Source of the DNA: Candidatus Nitrospira kreftii
GTDB lineage: Bacteria > Nitrospirota > Nitrospiria > Nitrospirales > Nitrospiraceae
Assembly: GCA_014058405.1 (NCBI GenBank)
Contig: CP047423.1
Coordinates: 2,294,001 to 2,358,000, forward strand
Length of the DNA: 64,000 bases
Direction: 5' to 3'
Part shown: positions 37,320 through 46,132 of the stretch, piece after piece
How the letters are laid out: each line of letters opens with the position of its first letter
How positions within the stretch are numbered: the first letter of the stretch is position 1
Notes under the pieces: model-generated
Database searches by the model: none
What the model was told of the DNA's origin: nothing
What the model saw: the letters and a program-made list of their open reading frames with translations, nothing else
Position numbers and translations under genes: made by a program

Positions 37320-37673
37320 ATGCCGTCAGCATTGCTCTCAAACATCGAAATCGATTGCATCCTCTCAAACGGAAATAACAGCTTGACAGGCGATGGCTGC
37401 ATCTATGACCTCTCCTCCTCCCCCACCATTTCACAACCTGAACGTCTGCACCCCGGTGACTACGTCAAACTTCGCCTGTGGCTACCTGATGAAAGCTCGT
37501 GCATCTTCGTCGAATTAGCAGAGGTCCAATGGGTAAAGCATCATTGGATCAAGGTCGACTTACTCATTACATCGCCGGAGGACCAAGCGCGTCTCAGACA
37601 GTTCGTTGCCGTTGAGGATCGGTCCTCACTGTCTTCCCGCAGGAAGAGCGAGCAGATCTTGATTCGTGCATGA
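37320..37673 (+). CDS. PilZ-like domain protein
   Basis: A 117-residue protein with the ATG after AAGAGGAG. The segment GCIYDLSSSP and then HPGDYVKLRLWLPDESS, ELAEVQWVKHHWIKVDLL resembles the beta barrel of PilZ domains, which bind cyclic di-GMP. The N-terminal RxxxR motif needed for ligand binding is not visible, so binding is uncertain. It is next to chlorite dismutase in divergent orientation. A REC-HD-GYP protein in the window degrades the same messenger. Confidence 0.6.
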   Translation: MPSALLSNIEIDCILSNGNNSLTGDGCIYDLSSSPTISQPERLHPGDYVKLRLWLPDESSCIFVELAEVQWVKHHWIKVDLLITSPEDQARLRQFVAVEDRSSLSSRRKSEQILIRA

Positions 37674-38037
37674 GAACGGCATCGCCTCGGTATTTCTCAT
37701 GTAGGAGAACGATCACCTTACCTTCTACATAAATTTTTGATGAAATAAGACTTGGGTGAAGGTCGCTCCTGTGGATGCCCACCCACGGGTAGCACAAGGC
37801 TTCTTCTCCTCCCGAAGAGGCCTACCTTCACCCATAATCCCTGTATCACGGATACCTGACGAAGAAGCAGACCCGCCGCTGAGAAACACGACTCACCGCT
37901 TCAGATCGAGCTTCGAAAACGATTGGCCCCTCTTTGGCTCATGTCATCGTACCTCCTCGGTATTTGCGACTCACCTCTAGCGGTTTATTCTCAGGCCAGT
38001 CAAACGGCACCATCGCCACTTCGGATGGAGAACAATA
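37674..38037. other. intergenic region
   Basis: No supported gene. Weak minus-strand frames lack start signals. The 25 bp before 38038 hold the ribosome-binding site of the zinc-ribbon gene. Confidence 0.4.
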
Positions 38038-38238
38038 ATGGGGAAACTCGAGGACACGGCAAGACCTATCTCGAAAGAGGTTCACGGAAGAGCCTGTCCG
38101 TTTTGTGGAGGGAACACCTATCAACTCATCCTCAGGAGCGCGAGCGTAACAGATGCTTCGAGCTTGTTTGTTCGTTGCTGCCGATGCAGTCATCCTGGGA
38201 ACTTGGATGCTGAGTTCAAGAATGCCTTATGGACCTAA
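38038..38238 (+). CDS. small zinc-ribbon protein
   Basis: A 66-residue protein with a treble-clef-like zinc site: CPFCGGNTYQL and, 24 residues on, CCRCSHPGNL. GGAG lies eight bases before the ATG. Such ribbons often bind nucleic acid or proteins; function unknown. It ends about 420 bp before IS256-type copy 2. Confidence 0.65.
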   Translation: MGKLEDTARPISKEVHGRACPFCGGNTYQLILRSASVTDASSLFVRCCRCSHPGNLDAEFKNALWT

Positions 38239-38654
38239 ATCTCAAGCGTTCGTATTTGGGCAACATCATTCCTACTCACGGAGTCTATACGATGGTGATT
38301 CACCACTTTCAGGCATACTTCGACCGCAAGCACAAGAAACGAAAAACGCTCCAGATGCTGGCGCTCAGCGGAGTCGTGCGCCCAAGTCACGTCGAACTCC
38401 GCTACACCATCCCTCTCCTAAGAGTAGAAGGACCAACCGACTCATTCCAGAACCCGCCTGGTCCAGCCACGACTCAATCGAGTCTTCTCAGGCAGATCAT
38501 GGAGTTGGTGCGTCGACTCATGATGGACCTGCAATCACTTCGAACGTACCTCCACCTCGCGGTCTCGTCTTTCTGTGTAAAAATAGGATCTCGGGGGCAT
38601 ACCCCTTCATCAACGACCGCATTGGTGGTCTCTGAGAGGAACGGATATGCCGCC
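38239..38654. other. region between zinc-ribbon gene and IS256-type copy 2
   Basis: The transposase frame is open back to 38229, but residues before 38655 have no transposase similarity. A second frame (38153-38635) is also open and reads as low-complexity Ser/Arg/Pro. Probably the remnant of a truncated gene plus the left end of the element, not a coding region that can be supported. Confidence 0.45.
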
Positions 38655-39935
38655 ATGCAGGATGGGGTCCACCACGGGATCATCGAGTCAAGAGCGGCAG
38701 GTGACGACAGGCTGAAGCAGTGGGTGAGAGGTAAGATTCAGGTCCAGCTGCAGCAGGTCCTGGAGGAGGAAGTAGCCACGTTCTTCGGTAGAGTTCGGCA
38801 CCGGCACCGAGACACTGTGCCGCTGGTTCAACTCCCCGTTGTGAGCCGAGACGCTTATGGAACACCTCATCCGTGTTCAGTAATGGGTGGGACCGTCACG
38901 GCCCTTCACCCAAGGGTACGAGACCTCGCCGAGCGCTTTCAGAATAAGGTTCTCCCGCTGCTCACCCGGCCGCCTCGTGAAGCCGGTAACATGCTCCCGG
39001 ATCTGTATGTGCAGAAACTAGCCACGGGAGACTTCGACGAAGCGTTGCGGAGCCTGCTGAGCGATGGTGCGCCGCTGTCAGCGAGCTCAATCCAACGGCT
39101 CAAGACCTTCCTCCAACTGGAGTCTGAGGCGTGGAGGAAGCGGGATCTGTCGGACTTGGCGGTCATCTACTGGTGGGCCGACGGCCTCTATATCAAGGCC
39201 GGCATTGAAGATCGCAAGACTGCGCTTCTCACGATCGTCGGCACGCTCGTCACCGGGGAGAGAATTGTGCTGGCCTGTGAGAGCGGTAACCGAGAGAGTA
39301 AGAGAAGTTGGCTCAAGCTCCTGCTCGACCTCAAGCACCGTGGGCTCACCTTTCCTCAGCTCACAGTGGCCGATGGGCGCCTCGGCTTGTGGGCAGCCCT
39401 GGGCGAGATCCATCCTTCCGGTGAGAAGCAAGGGTGCTGGAATCACAAGATCGCCAATGTCCTCAACGCACTCCCTAAAAAATCCAGGCCGAAAGCGAGT
39501 GAGCTGCTGGAGGCAATGCCGTGCGCGGAGACACAGACCGACTGTGAGCGGCTGCGAGACACATTTGTGCGGAGATACAGAAAGACGGCGGGAAAAGCGG
39601 TGGCGATGCTGTTGCGGGACTGGGAGCGAATGGTGACTTTCTATTCGTTTCCGCAGGAGCATTGGCGTTATCTCCGCACGACGAACATCGTGGTCTCGCC
39701 ATTTGACTCGATGCAGCTCCGCACAAACGCCTCCCGACGCTATAAGCGCGTCAAGGGAGCCAAGGTGATCATGTGGAAAATACTCCGAGTCGCCGAGAAG
39801 TCGTGGCGGAAGCTGCAGGCGCCGGAGTTATTGCCGTTGGTGGCCTCCAGCGTGCCGTTCAAAGACGGGGTGATGACACAGTCGGAAGCTTTCGTCCATG
39901 CCGCGAATCCTCAACCGGAGAAGACCGCGGCGTGA
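38655..39935 (+). CDS. IS256-family transposase, catalytic Glu replaced (copy 2)
   Basis: A 426-residue intact frame from the ATG at 38655, matching copy 1 along its length at roughly two thirds identity by eye. Asp residues of the DDE site are kept (WWADGLY, TVADGRLG). The motif NIVESPF of copy 1 reads NIVVSPFDSM here, so the presumed catalytic Glu is Val (GTC for GAA). The protein is therefore probably inactive although the frame is complete. It points the same way as copy 1, with chlorite dismutase between them. Confidence 0.85.
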   Translation: MQDGVHHGIIESRAAGDDRLKQWVRGKIQVQLQQVLEEEVATFFGRVRHRHRDTVPLVQLPVVSRDAYGTPHPCSVMGGTVTALHPRVRDLAERFQNKVLPLLTRPPREAGNMLPDLYVQKLATGDFDEALRSLLSDGAPLSASSIQRLKTFLQLESEAWRKRDLSDLAVIYWWADGLYIKAGIEDRKTALLTIVGTLVTGERIVLACESGNRESKRSWLKLLLDLKHRGLTFPQLTVADGRLGLWAALGEIHPSGEKQGCWNHKIANVLNALPKKSRPKASELLEAMPCAETQTDCERLRDTFVRRYRKTAGKAVAMLLRDWERMVTFYSFPQEHWRYLRTTNIVVSPFDSMQLRTNASRRYKRVKGAKVIMWKILRVAEKSWRKLQAPELLPLVASSVPFKDGVMTQSEAFVHAANPQPEKTAA

Positions 39936-40168
39936 CTCCTCTTTTCTTTTTCTCTGGAGGGCGACTCCCGACCTACCACATCAACGTATCCTCAGGCTCC
40001 GCATGTTGGCGTCTCTGAACATGTGCCCTTCCCCTCAAGATCGCCTGATCCTGATTCCTCTCTTGTGCCCTTCACATAGGCTGAGGTAAGATGCCTCCTC
40101 GTCAGCGATGTCCCGCCCTATCGACGGTTTCCGTTATGGATGCGGCGTGATCCTCTGAATTATGACGT

Positions 40169-40261
40169 GGAGAGGTGGCCGAGTGGCCGAAGGCAGCGGT
40201 TTGCTAAACCGCCGTAGGGACAAAATCTCTACCGAGGGTTCAAATCCCTCCCTCTCCGCCA
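40169..40261 (+). tRNA. tRNA-Ser(GCU)
   Basis: A 93-nt class II tRNA with encoded CCA. The acceptor GGAGAGG pairs with CCTCTCC, and the anticodon arm GCGGT-TTGCTAA-ACCGC gives anticodon GCT. A long variable arm and the T loop GGTTCAAATCC follow. It marks the right border of the accessory region. Confidence 0.96.
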
Positions 40262-40404
40262 CTCTTTCCGATTCACATCTCTCTAGATAGTCAACCTAGG
40301 GCTTTCTTTGTGCGCAGTGCTGTAAGATTTCTGTTGTGAGATGAGAACGTGTATCGTATTCTTACGATCTACATTATCCCCTCATAAGAAAGGATCATTT
40401 ATCC

Positions 40405-41091
40405 ATGTCATCCATGCGAATTCATGCCCTGTGCCTGGCCACTGGGCTCTGTCTCCTGACAGCTCCAGCGCTCGCAGCCTCGTCGGATCCCAGTAATGAT
40501 GACCAGAAAACGTTGTATGCCCTTGGATTAGCGATCAGTCAGTCATTAGGAACTTTTTCGTTGAACGAGACCGAACTTGATATGGTCAAGCACGGAATAA
40601 CCGACGGCGTGCTCAAGCGCCCTCAAAAGGTCGATCTCCAAACATTTGGACCAAAGATCCAACTGCTGCAACAGTCTCGCCTCGCGATGGTCGCCGAAGG
40701 TGAAAAGAAGGCGGGCGCCGCATTTTTGACAAAAGCGGCTTCGGAAAAAGGGGCAACCAAGACGGAGTCAGGCATCGTCATCGCCCCCATCAAGCCAGGC
40801 TCTGGTGCGACACCAAAGGCAACGGATACCGTCAAGGTCCATTATCATGGCACATTAACCGATGGGACAGTATTCGATAGTTCCATCAAGCGAGGAGAGC
40901 CGGCCACCTTTCCCCTTGATAAGGTCATCAAGTGTTGGACGGAAGGCGTCCAGCAGATCAAGGTCGGTGGGAAAAGCCGGCTGGTTTGCCCGGCCAATCT
41001 GGCCTATGGTGACGCGGGATCACCACCGGTTATTAAGCCGGGATCCACCTTAGTGTTTGAAGTCGAGCTACTGGAAATCGTCAAGAATTAG
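40405..41091 (+). CDS. FKBP-type peptidyl-prolyl cis-trans isomerase, exported
   Basis: A 228-residue protein with a signal peptide ending in APALA. An N-terminal dimerisation part (about residues 30-110) precedes the FKBP domain: TVKVHYHGTLTDGTVFDSS, PLDKVIKCWTEGVQQIKVGGKSRLV, PANLAYGD and a final strand TLVFEVELLEI. This is the FkpA/Mip layout, a periplasmic folding catalyst. A likely terminator follows nine bases after the stop. Confidence 0.92.
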   Translation: MSSMRIHALCLATGLCLLTAPALAASSDPSNDDQKTLYALGLAISQSLGTFSLNETELDMVKHGITDGVLKRPQKVDLQTFGPKIQLLQQSRLAMVAEGEKKAGAAFLTKAASEKGATKTESGIVIAPIKPGSGATPKATDTVKVHYHGTLTDGTVFDSSIKRGEPATFPLDKVIKCWTEGVQQIKVGGKSRLVCPANLAYGDAGSPPVIKPGSTLVFEVELLEIVKN

Positions 41092-41099
41092 ACAGCGCC

Positions 41100-41128
41100 G
41101 GTGCCGCTTCTTTTTCAGAAGCGGCACC
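41100..41128 (+). terminator. hairpin after the FKBP gene
   Basis: Perfect 12-bp stem GGTGCCGCTTCT / AGAAGCGGCACC with a TTTTC loop, eight bases after the stop codon. No U tract follows, so it may terminate weakly or protect the mRNA end. Confidence 0.7.
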
Positions 41129-41196
41129 CCGCTCGTGCATTCGAGAACCTGCCGCACCCAGAACACATACCCTCGACTGTATTCAATCGCTGAATC

Positions 41197-42510
41197 GTGA
41201 ATGAACCATTACCAAGCGGCATGGAATCCTCGCCACCCTCTCCTCTGCGCTGGTTGATTCTCGGGCTCCTCTTCGCCATTAGTGTCGTCACTTACATCGA
41301 TCGTGTGAATATCTCCGTCACAGCCAGGCACATGATGCCGGCGCTGGGACTGACCGATCAGGACATGGGCCTGATTTTTTCGGCCTTCGTCGTCGGGTAC
41401 GCACTGTTCCAAATCCCTGGTGGCTGGCTCAGCGATCGCTGGGGCATTCGTATCGTGCTGACGATCGCTCTGGTCTGGTGGTCCATCTTCACCGCCTGGA
41501 CAGCCATCGCGGCGACATCATTTCTGGCCGGGCCGTTGGGAGTGGTCGGTGCTCTGGCTTGTATCAGATTTCTTCTTGGAGTGGGAGAAGCGGCGGCACT
41601 GCCGACATTTAATCGCGCCGTTACCGACTGGCTGCCGGTACATGAACGGGGGCTCGGCATCGGCATAGCCATCGGTGGAATCGGAATCGGCGCCGCCATG
41701 ACTCCACCCCTCACCGCGTGGATTATGGTCAACTATGGCTGGCAGACGGCGTTTTATCTCTCAAGCGGCTTAGGGATAGGGCTCGCCGTTATCTGGTGGC
41801 TCTTGGCTGCGGATCGCCCGACAAGTCACCGATGGCACGACCATCAGAACGCAAGCCTGCATAGCGTGTCTGTTCCCGTCACCCAGCCATCGATTCCTTG
41901 GACCACCTTCCGAAAGACACCGAGCGTCTGGTGGCTCGTATTGAGTTACGGATGTCTGGGCTATGTCGCATATGTCTACATGTCATGGTTCTATCTCTAC
42001 CTCGTCAATGAGCGGGGCTTTACCATCTTACATGGCGGGGTGTTTGCTGCCGCTCCATTTCTCACCATCCTTATCTCATGTCCAGTCGGTGGATGGGTCA
42101 CCGATCGGTTGGCGATGCGCCACGGCATCACCAAAGGCCGCCGGATTGTGGGTATGACCGGCATGGGGCTAGCCGCAACTTCGATCGCGCTCGGTGCGAG
42201 CGTGGACTCTCCCTATCTGGCCATTGCCGGCCTCTCATTGGGAGCAGGCTGGCTCTACTTCACTATCGGCGCCTATTGGTCTTCGACGAGCGATCTTTCG
42301 CCTGCCCATGCCGGTAGCTTGTCAGGTCTCATGAATATGGGTGCCAATCTCGGCGGAGCCCTTTCTCCTACAGTCACACCATGGCTCGCTCACCAGTGGG
42401 GATGGCCCGCTTCGCTCGGCTTTGCCGCAGCCATGGCCCTTGTCGGTGGAATCATGTGGCTCGGCATCACCCCAGGGGACGGACTCGCAAAAGATGGTCC
42501 CGAGCCGTGA
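41197..42510 (+). CDS. MFS transporter, anion:cation symporter type
   Basis: A 437-residue protein with twelve predicted membrane helices. The loop motif GGWLSDRWGIR and the opening WLILGLLFAISVVTYIDRVNISVTA are typical of the ACS group that takes up organic acids, sugar acids or phosphate esters. Substrate unknown. The frame starts at a GTG; an ATG at 41221 is also possible, and neither has a clear ribosome-binding site. Confidence 0.84.
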   Translation: MNEPLPSGMESSPPSPLRWLILGLLFAISVVTYIDRVNISVTARHMMPALGLTDQDMGLIFSAFVVGYALFQIPGGWLSDRWGIRIVLTIALVWWSIFTAWTAIAATSFLAGPLGVVGALACIRFLLGVGEAAALPTFNRAVTDWLPVHERGLGIGIAIGGIGIGAAMTPPLTAWIMVNYGWQTAFYLSSGLGIGLAVIWWLLAADRPTSHRWHDHQNASLHSVSVPVTQPSIPWTTFRKTPSVWWLVLSYGCLGYVAYVYMSWFYLYLVNERGFTILHGGVFAAAPFLTILISCPVGGWVTDRLAMRHGITKGRRIVGMTGMGLAATSIALGASVDSPYLAIAGLSLGAGWLYFTIGAYWSSTSDLSPAHAGSLSGLMNMGANLGGALSPTVTPWLAHQWGWPASLGFAAAMALVGGIMWLGITPGDGLAKDGPEP

Positions 42511-42577
42511 CGGAATGAATTTCGCGAGTCGTTTCCAGTCCTTGTTATCGAGAAGACTGCCTTGATACAGTCAGACC

Positions 42578-43099
42578 ATGAGCATGCAGTTTCAAAAGAA
42601 AGATCCTCGCATCACGATTAGGACGAGGCTCGGTGACATCAAAATTCGTCTCTATTCTGACGCGGCCCCGCGTCATGTCGAGAACCTTCTCAACCTCGTC
42701 AAGATCGGCTTTTATGACGGCACGACCTTCCATCGAGTGGTGCCCGGGTTCATTATCCAAGGCGGCGATCCGCTGAGCAAGCATCCCGATCGCCTACTCC
42801 ATGGAACGGGAGGGCCAGGGTACTTTCTTTCACCGGAGACGAGTGACTATCCGCACAAACGCGGCGCCTTGTCCATGGCCAAAATGCCCAGAGAGAGTAA
42901 CAGCACACGCGACTTCAACGACAATGGCTCACAATTTTTTATCTGCGTGGACGACAGCAGCGGTCTTGATCGTCGCTATACGGTGTTTGGCGAAGTCTTT
43001 CGGGGAATCGAAGTCGTCGACAAGATCGTCAGCGTCCCTCGCGATGAGCGAGACAATCCGTTAGAGCCGATCTTCATCACCATGAGCGCAAAGGAATAG
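42578..43099 (+). CDS. cyclophilin-type peptidyl-prolyl cis-trans isomerase
   Basis: A 173-residue cytoplasmic cyclophilin: FYDGTTFHRVVPGFIIQGGDP, MAKMPRESNSTRDFNDNGSQFFIC, and YTVFGEVFRGIEVVDKI. Residues of the active site (Arg, Phe, Gln) are in place. No signal peptide. It overlaps nothing and is followed at once by the Sua5-type gene, with which it probably forms an operon. Confidence 0.92.
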   Translation: MSMQFQKKDPRITIRTRLGDIKIRLYSDAAPRHVENLLNLVKIGFYDGTTFHRVVPGFIIQGGDPLSKHPDRLLHGTGGPGYFLSPETSDYPHKRGALSMAKMPRESNSTRDFNDNGSQFFICVDDSSGLDRRYTVFGEVFRGIEVVDKIVSVPRDERDNPLEPIFITMSAKE

Positions 43100-43120
43100 T
43101 TGATCGGGCATCGGCACGGC

Positions 43121-44128
43121 ATGCTTATGGACGCAGAGACCCATCTTCCCAAAAGGGCTATCCTCTCCGCATCAGATACAGCCTCCATTCGTCTGGCAGG
43201 CAACATCATCAGGACGGGCGGGCTTGTCGCATTCCCAACGGAAACAGTCTATGGCCTTGGCTGTGATGCCATGAATCCAGAAGCAGCAGCGAAGGTCTTC
43301 GAGGCCAAACAACGTCCACAGTTTGATCCGCTCATCGTGCATCTTGCTGATCGAACCCAAGTGGATGCGGTTGTCGCATCACAGCCACCCATGGCTCAAA
43401 GACTCATGGATGAGTTCTGGCCTGGCCCGCTCACGCTGGTCTTGCCAAAGCAATCCGTCGTCCCTGATCTCGTCACAGCCGGCTTATCGACGGTTGCAGT
43501 TCGGATGCCGAGCCACCCCATAGCGCAAGCTCTCATACGAGAAGCAGGCACCCCGATTGCCGCTCCCAGCGCCAATCTCTTCGGCTATGTCAGTCCCACG
43601 AATGCGCGCCATGTGTCGGAAAGCCTTGGAAACAAAGTGGACATCATTCTCGACGGTGGACCCTGCCAAGTCGGTGTAGAATCAACGATCGTCTCGCTGG
43701 TCGGCCTTGAACCAGAATTATTGCGGCCCGGCAGTATCACCCTTGAACAGCTCACGGCCGTGATCGGTCCAATGCGTGGCCGATCGTCGAACGATAATCA
43801 TCCAATCGCCCCTGGTCAATTGGCGCGCCACTACGCGACGCTCACTCCCCTGACCATTCTCGCCTCTGTCGGGACCAGACCAGTCTTGAGACCTGACGAG
43901 CGTGCGGGCCTGCTGCTCATCTCCCAATCGAAAGAGAGGAAAAGCGGCTTTGCTGCTATTGAGGTCTTGTCCCCTGCCGGTGATATCCGAGAGGCAGCAC
44001 GAAATCTCTTCGCCGGCCTTCGGAGATTGGACTCTCTTGGTCTGGATCGAATCTATGCGGAACCTTGTCACGAAATGGGTCTGGGACTGGCCATCATGGA
44101 TCGCCTGCGCCGCTGCGCGGCACGTTAG
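43121..44128 (+). CDS. threonylcarbamoyl-AMP synthase (Sua5/YrdC type)
   Basis: A 335-residue enzyme of the long Sua5 form, with the YrdC domain (about residues 20-210: GGLVAFPTETVYGLGCDA, FEAKQRPQFDPLIVH, SAPSANLFGYVSPT) and a C-terminal Sua5 domain. It makes threonylcarbamoyl-adenylate for the t6A modification of ANN-decoding tRNAs. The ATG at 43121 is preferred; the frame opens with a TTG at 43100 that would give seven extra residues. Confidence 0.9.
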   Translation: MLMDAETHLPKRAILSASDTASIRLAGNIIRTGGLVAFPTETVYGLGCDAMNPEAAAKVFEAKQRPQFDPLIVHLADRTQVDAVVASQPPMAQRLMDEFWPGPLTLVLPKQSVVPDLVTAGLSTVAVRMPSHPIAQALIREAGTPIAAPSANLFGYVSPTNARHVSESLGNKVDIILDGGPCQVGVESTIVSLVGLEPELLRPGSITLEQLTAVIGPMRGRSSNDNHPIAPGQLARHYATLTPLTILASVGTRPVLRPDERAGLLLISQSKERKSGFAAIEVLSPAGDIREAARNLFAGLRRLDSLGLDRIYAEPCHEMGLGLAIMDRLRRCAAR

Positions 44129-44286
44129 TACAAAATGCGTCGCGATGCTGATTGTGGGAACATTCGTGTTTTCCAGGAGAATGCGCAGCTCAGAAACATG
44201 ACGTGTTGGAATTGATGGAATCGTGGGAATCAGCCGTCAAAGCATCGCCGAATCGGGACAATTGCATGGCGGAGTCTGCATGCCTT

Positions 44287-44727
44287 TTATTTCGCAGCTC
44301 TCAAGGATCGTATCGCTGACCGAGCCGCTGAACGGGCCTTGATGGCCGGATTTAAGAGCAAGCCAGGATCGGCATGGTCTCCTATCTCCGATACTCGTTT
44401 ACATTGGCGGATCACCTCATTGAGCGGCACGACAGTGTCTTCTCGATCTGGATGGGATATTGATACTTCCTTGATGAGCGATTCCGCATATCGAGCAGCC
44501 TCTCCACAATGCTGAACAATGGCCTTGGCATCGCCCATTCCACCGTGAGCCACCATATCTTCAGCATTTCGTAACAACCCATCACGCTGTTCATGGAGCT
44601 TCTCATCCAACTCGGCGGCTCCTAGCATCGCTACCATTCCAATTGAAACACTGGTCGACGTGAGAAGCACACTGACTATTGATTTCATGCACAGCCGTCG
44701 TCGCTGCGACAGCGCCCTTCCGGTCAT
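44287..44727 (-). CDS. SmbP-like small metal-binding protein, exported
   Basis: A 146-residue frame whose ATG overlaps the stop of the preceding gene as ATGA, with a plausible ribosome-binding site; a second start at 44688 gives 133 residues. A signal-like segment (SIVSVLLTSTSVSIGMVAMLGAAE) is followed by repeated helices with the pattern AEDMVAHGGMGDAKAIVQHCGEAARYAE. This resembles the helical hairpins of SmbP, a copper-binding protein of ammonia oxidisers, but with fewer His. The RRR-L run before the hydrophobic part could be a Tat signal; uncertain. It is the last gene of a three-gene unit with a cupredoxin-like protein. Confidence 0.62.
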   Translation of the reverse strand: MTGRALSQRRRLCMKSIVSVLLTSTSVSIGMVAMLGAAELDEKLHEQRDGLLRNAEDMVAHGGMGDAKAIVQHCGEAARYAESLIKEVSISHPDREDTVVPLNEVIRQCKRVSEIGDHADPGLLLNPAIKARSAARSAIRSLRAAK

Positions 44728-45233
44728 CGGTACCGCCTTTCCGAGTTGATATGTGCCGAGGTGAGATCTCGATAGAGAAGATGAAATGCTTCTGTGCTCA
44801 ACTCTGGATCACGCAGCTTTTCCAATGCTTCCTGGCTGATGGAATACTCGACGGTGTCGTCATAATTGGACGAGGCAATCGTGATGAATCGTGGAGGAAA
44901 TAATCGTTCCGGCAACAAGATCGTAACACCCAAGTTATACTTGAGTGCCAGCCGGATCGCCTCTCGCGCTTTCTCGGCGGTGACTTCCCGACCGAGTCCG
45001 ATGTTTTGTGGCGGTTGCCCCATCCTAGCAAATTGGAAATGCACGTTGGCAAACCCAGCCTGCGAAAAATCCTGTTTGAGTTCGGCTTCACGAGTCCGAT
45101 ACTGGTAGGCTAATACCACCTCGACACGGCTCACGGCTGGCGCTGCCGCGACTTCTCCACGCTCGGCGAAAACCGTGTTTTCACCAATGGTACCCACCAG
45201 TAGCACACCGAAGAGACAGCGCTGCAACCACAT
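44724..45233 (-). CDS. hypothetical exported protein
   Basis: A 169-residue protein with a signal peptide (CLFGVLLVGTIGENTVFA). The mature part begins VSRVEVVLAYQYRTREAELKQDF and contains no Cys. It may be an alpha/beta sandwich (VTILLPERLFPPRFITIA). Not recognised. It lies three bases after the cupredoxin-like gene and overlaps the SmbP-like gene by four bases, so all three are co-translated. Confidence 0.72.
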   Translation of the reverse strand: MWLQRCLFGVLLVGTIGENTVFAERGEVAAAPAVSRVEVVLAYQYRTREAELKQDFSQAGFANVHFQFARMGQPPQNIGLGREVTAEKAREAIRLALKYNLGVTILLPERLFPPRFITIASSNYDDTVEYSISQEALEKLRDPELSTEAFHLLYRDLTSAHINSERRYR

Positions 45234-45236
45234 CGA

Positions 45237-46016
45237 TTATTTCCCCTTAAACGCAAACTCGACTGAACTCGTGCTACCTGCCGCGATCGTGATCTCCTGA
45301 TCTTGTTCTCCAAGTGCCGGGTGCCAGGCTCGGATTCGGTAGGTACCTGGGGGAAGATCTCCGATATCAAACAGCCCTTCGCTCCCCGTCACCGCATAGT
45401 AGGGATTATCTACGGCAAGTCCATGCCCCTGCATGTACGGATGCATCCCGCATTGCATGATGACACCACGCCGATCCCCTGTAAAACGAACAATATCCTG
45501 AGTCCCGCCTTTCGTCAGGGCAGGGCGATGAAACATGATGAAGACATGTTCCCAGTCTCGTTCATAGACTTGCAGATCATGTGCGATGGAATCGAGGTTT
45601 TTCACCGTCATTGGATGCTCGCTGCGCATGACCGACACATATGGCACAAACTGACAGATATTGGCTTCTACCTTCGTTTCTTCGAGTTCAAATGGCTTCC
45701 CTCTCGTGACGCCCACGATCGTCACGATCGCGTCTTTCAATCCACCTTGCGCATCCACCATCACCTCACGTAGCAGGCGATAACCTGACCCATCGGACAG
45801 GGCGCCACAATACACTTGGTCCGGATAGCGGTTCAGTTTGAAGGCAGACGGATCAGGCAGGTTGCCGGTGAAATACACCCTCCCTTTGATGGACCCTCCA
45901 TTGACGACCGACATGGATTCGTATGCGGAGGCATCGACTGTCCAGACGATGCTGAGAATGAAGATGAAAATAGCCCTGAGAACAATACGCCCGGGCCATC
46001 GTGTAATGCAGCGCAT
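45237..46016 (-). CDS. exported cupredoxin-like / carboxypeptidase-regulatory-like domain protein (paralogue A)
   Basis: A 259-residue exported protein. After the signal peptide (to about VDASA) comes a beta domain with SVVNGGSIKGRVYFTG, then the segment NLDSIAHDLQVYE and VIMQCGMHPYMQGHG, and a C-terminal domain ending FDIGDLPPGTYRIRAWHPALG, typical of carboxypeptidase-regulatory-like folds. The C-x2-H-x2-M spacing (CGMHPYM) matches the loop of amicyanin-type blue copper proteins, and the His of IAHDLQ could be the fourth ligand. Copper binding is an inference. AGGAG precedes the ATG at 46016. Two paralogues are at 61713 and 62661. Confidence 0.72.
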   Translation of the reverse strand: MRCITRWPGRIVLRAIFIFILSIVWTVDASAYESMSVVNGGSIKGRVYFTGNLPDPSAFKLNRYPDQVYCGALSDGSGYRLLREVMVDAQGGLKDAIVTIVGVTRGKPFELEETKVEANICQFVPYVSVMRSEHPMTVKNLDSIAHDLQVYERDWEHVFIMFHRPALTKGGTQDIVRFTGDRRGVIMQCGMHPYMQGHGLAVDNPYYAVTGSEGLFDIGDLPPGTYRIRAWHPALGEQDQEITIAAGSTSSVEFAFKGK

Positions 46017-46040
46017 AGCTATCGCTCCTGTAAAAGACAC

Positions 46041-46060
46041 TGGGGAGCGAGGGCTCCCCA
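46041..46060 (-). terminator. hairpin upstream of paralogue A
   Basis: Perfect 8-bp stem TGGGGAGC / GCTCCCCA with a GAGG loop, read on either strand. In the minus direction it is followed by TCTTTT. It lies between the large oxidase gene and paralogue A. Confidence 0.55.
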
Positions 46061-46092
46061 ATTGAGTACATCTCAACTGACTGAGCAGGACG

Positions 46093-46126
46093 GCGGCATA
46101 CCCTCCTCGGGAGGTGGGTACGCCGC
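46093..46126 (-). terminator. hairpin after the large multicopper oxidase gene
   Basis: A long imperfect stem (GCGGC-x-TACCC / GGGTA-x-GCCGC with a further TCC/GGA stem inside) directly behind the oxidase stop codon. There is no T run. Together with the hairpin at 46041-46060 it may end or attenuate transcription before paralogue A. Confidence 0.6.
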
Positions 46127-46132
46127 AGATCT

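Noticed and set aside
34768-39935. Recent mobile composite transposon carrying cld
   Set aside because: The two transposases differ by about a third and both look inactive, so recent movement as a unit is unlikely.
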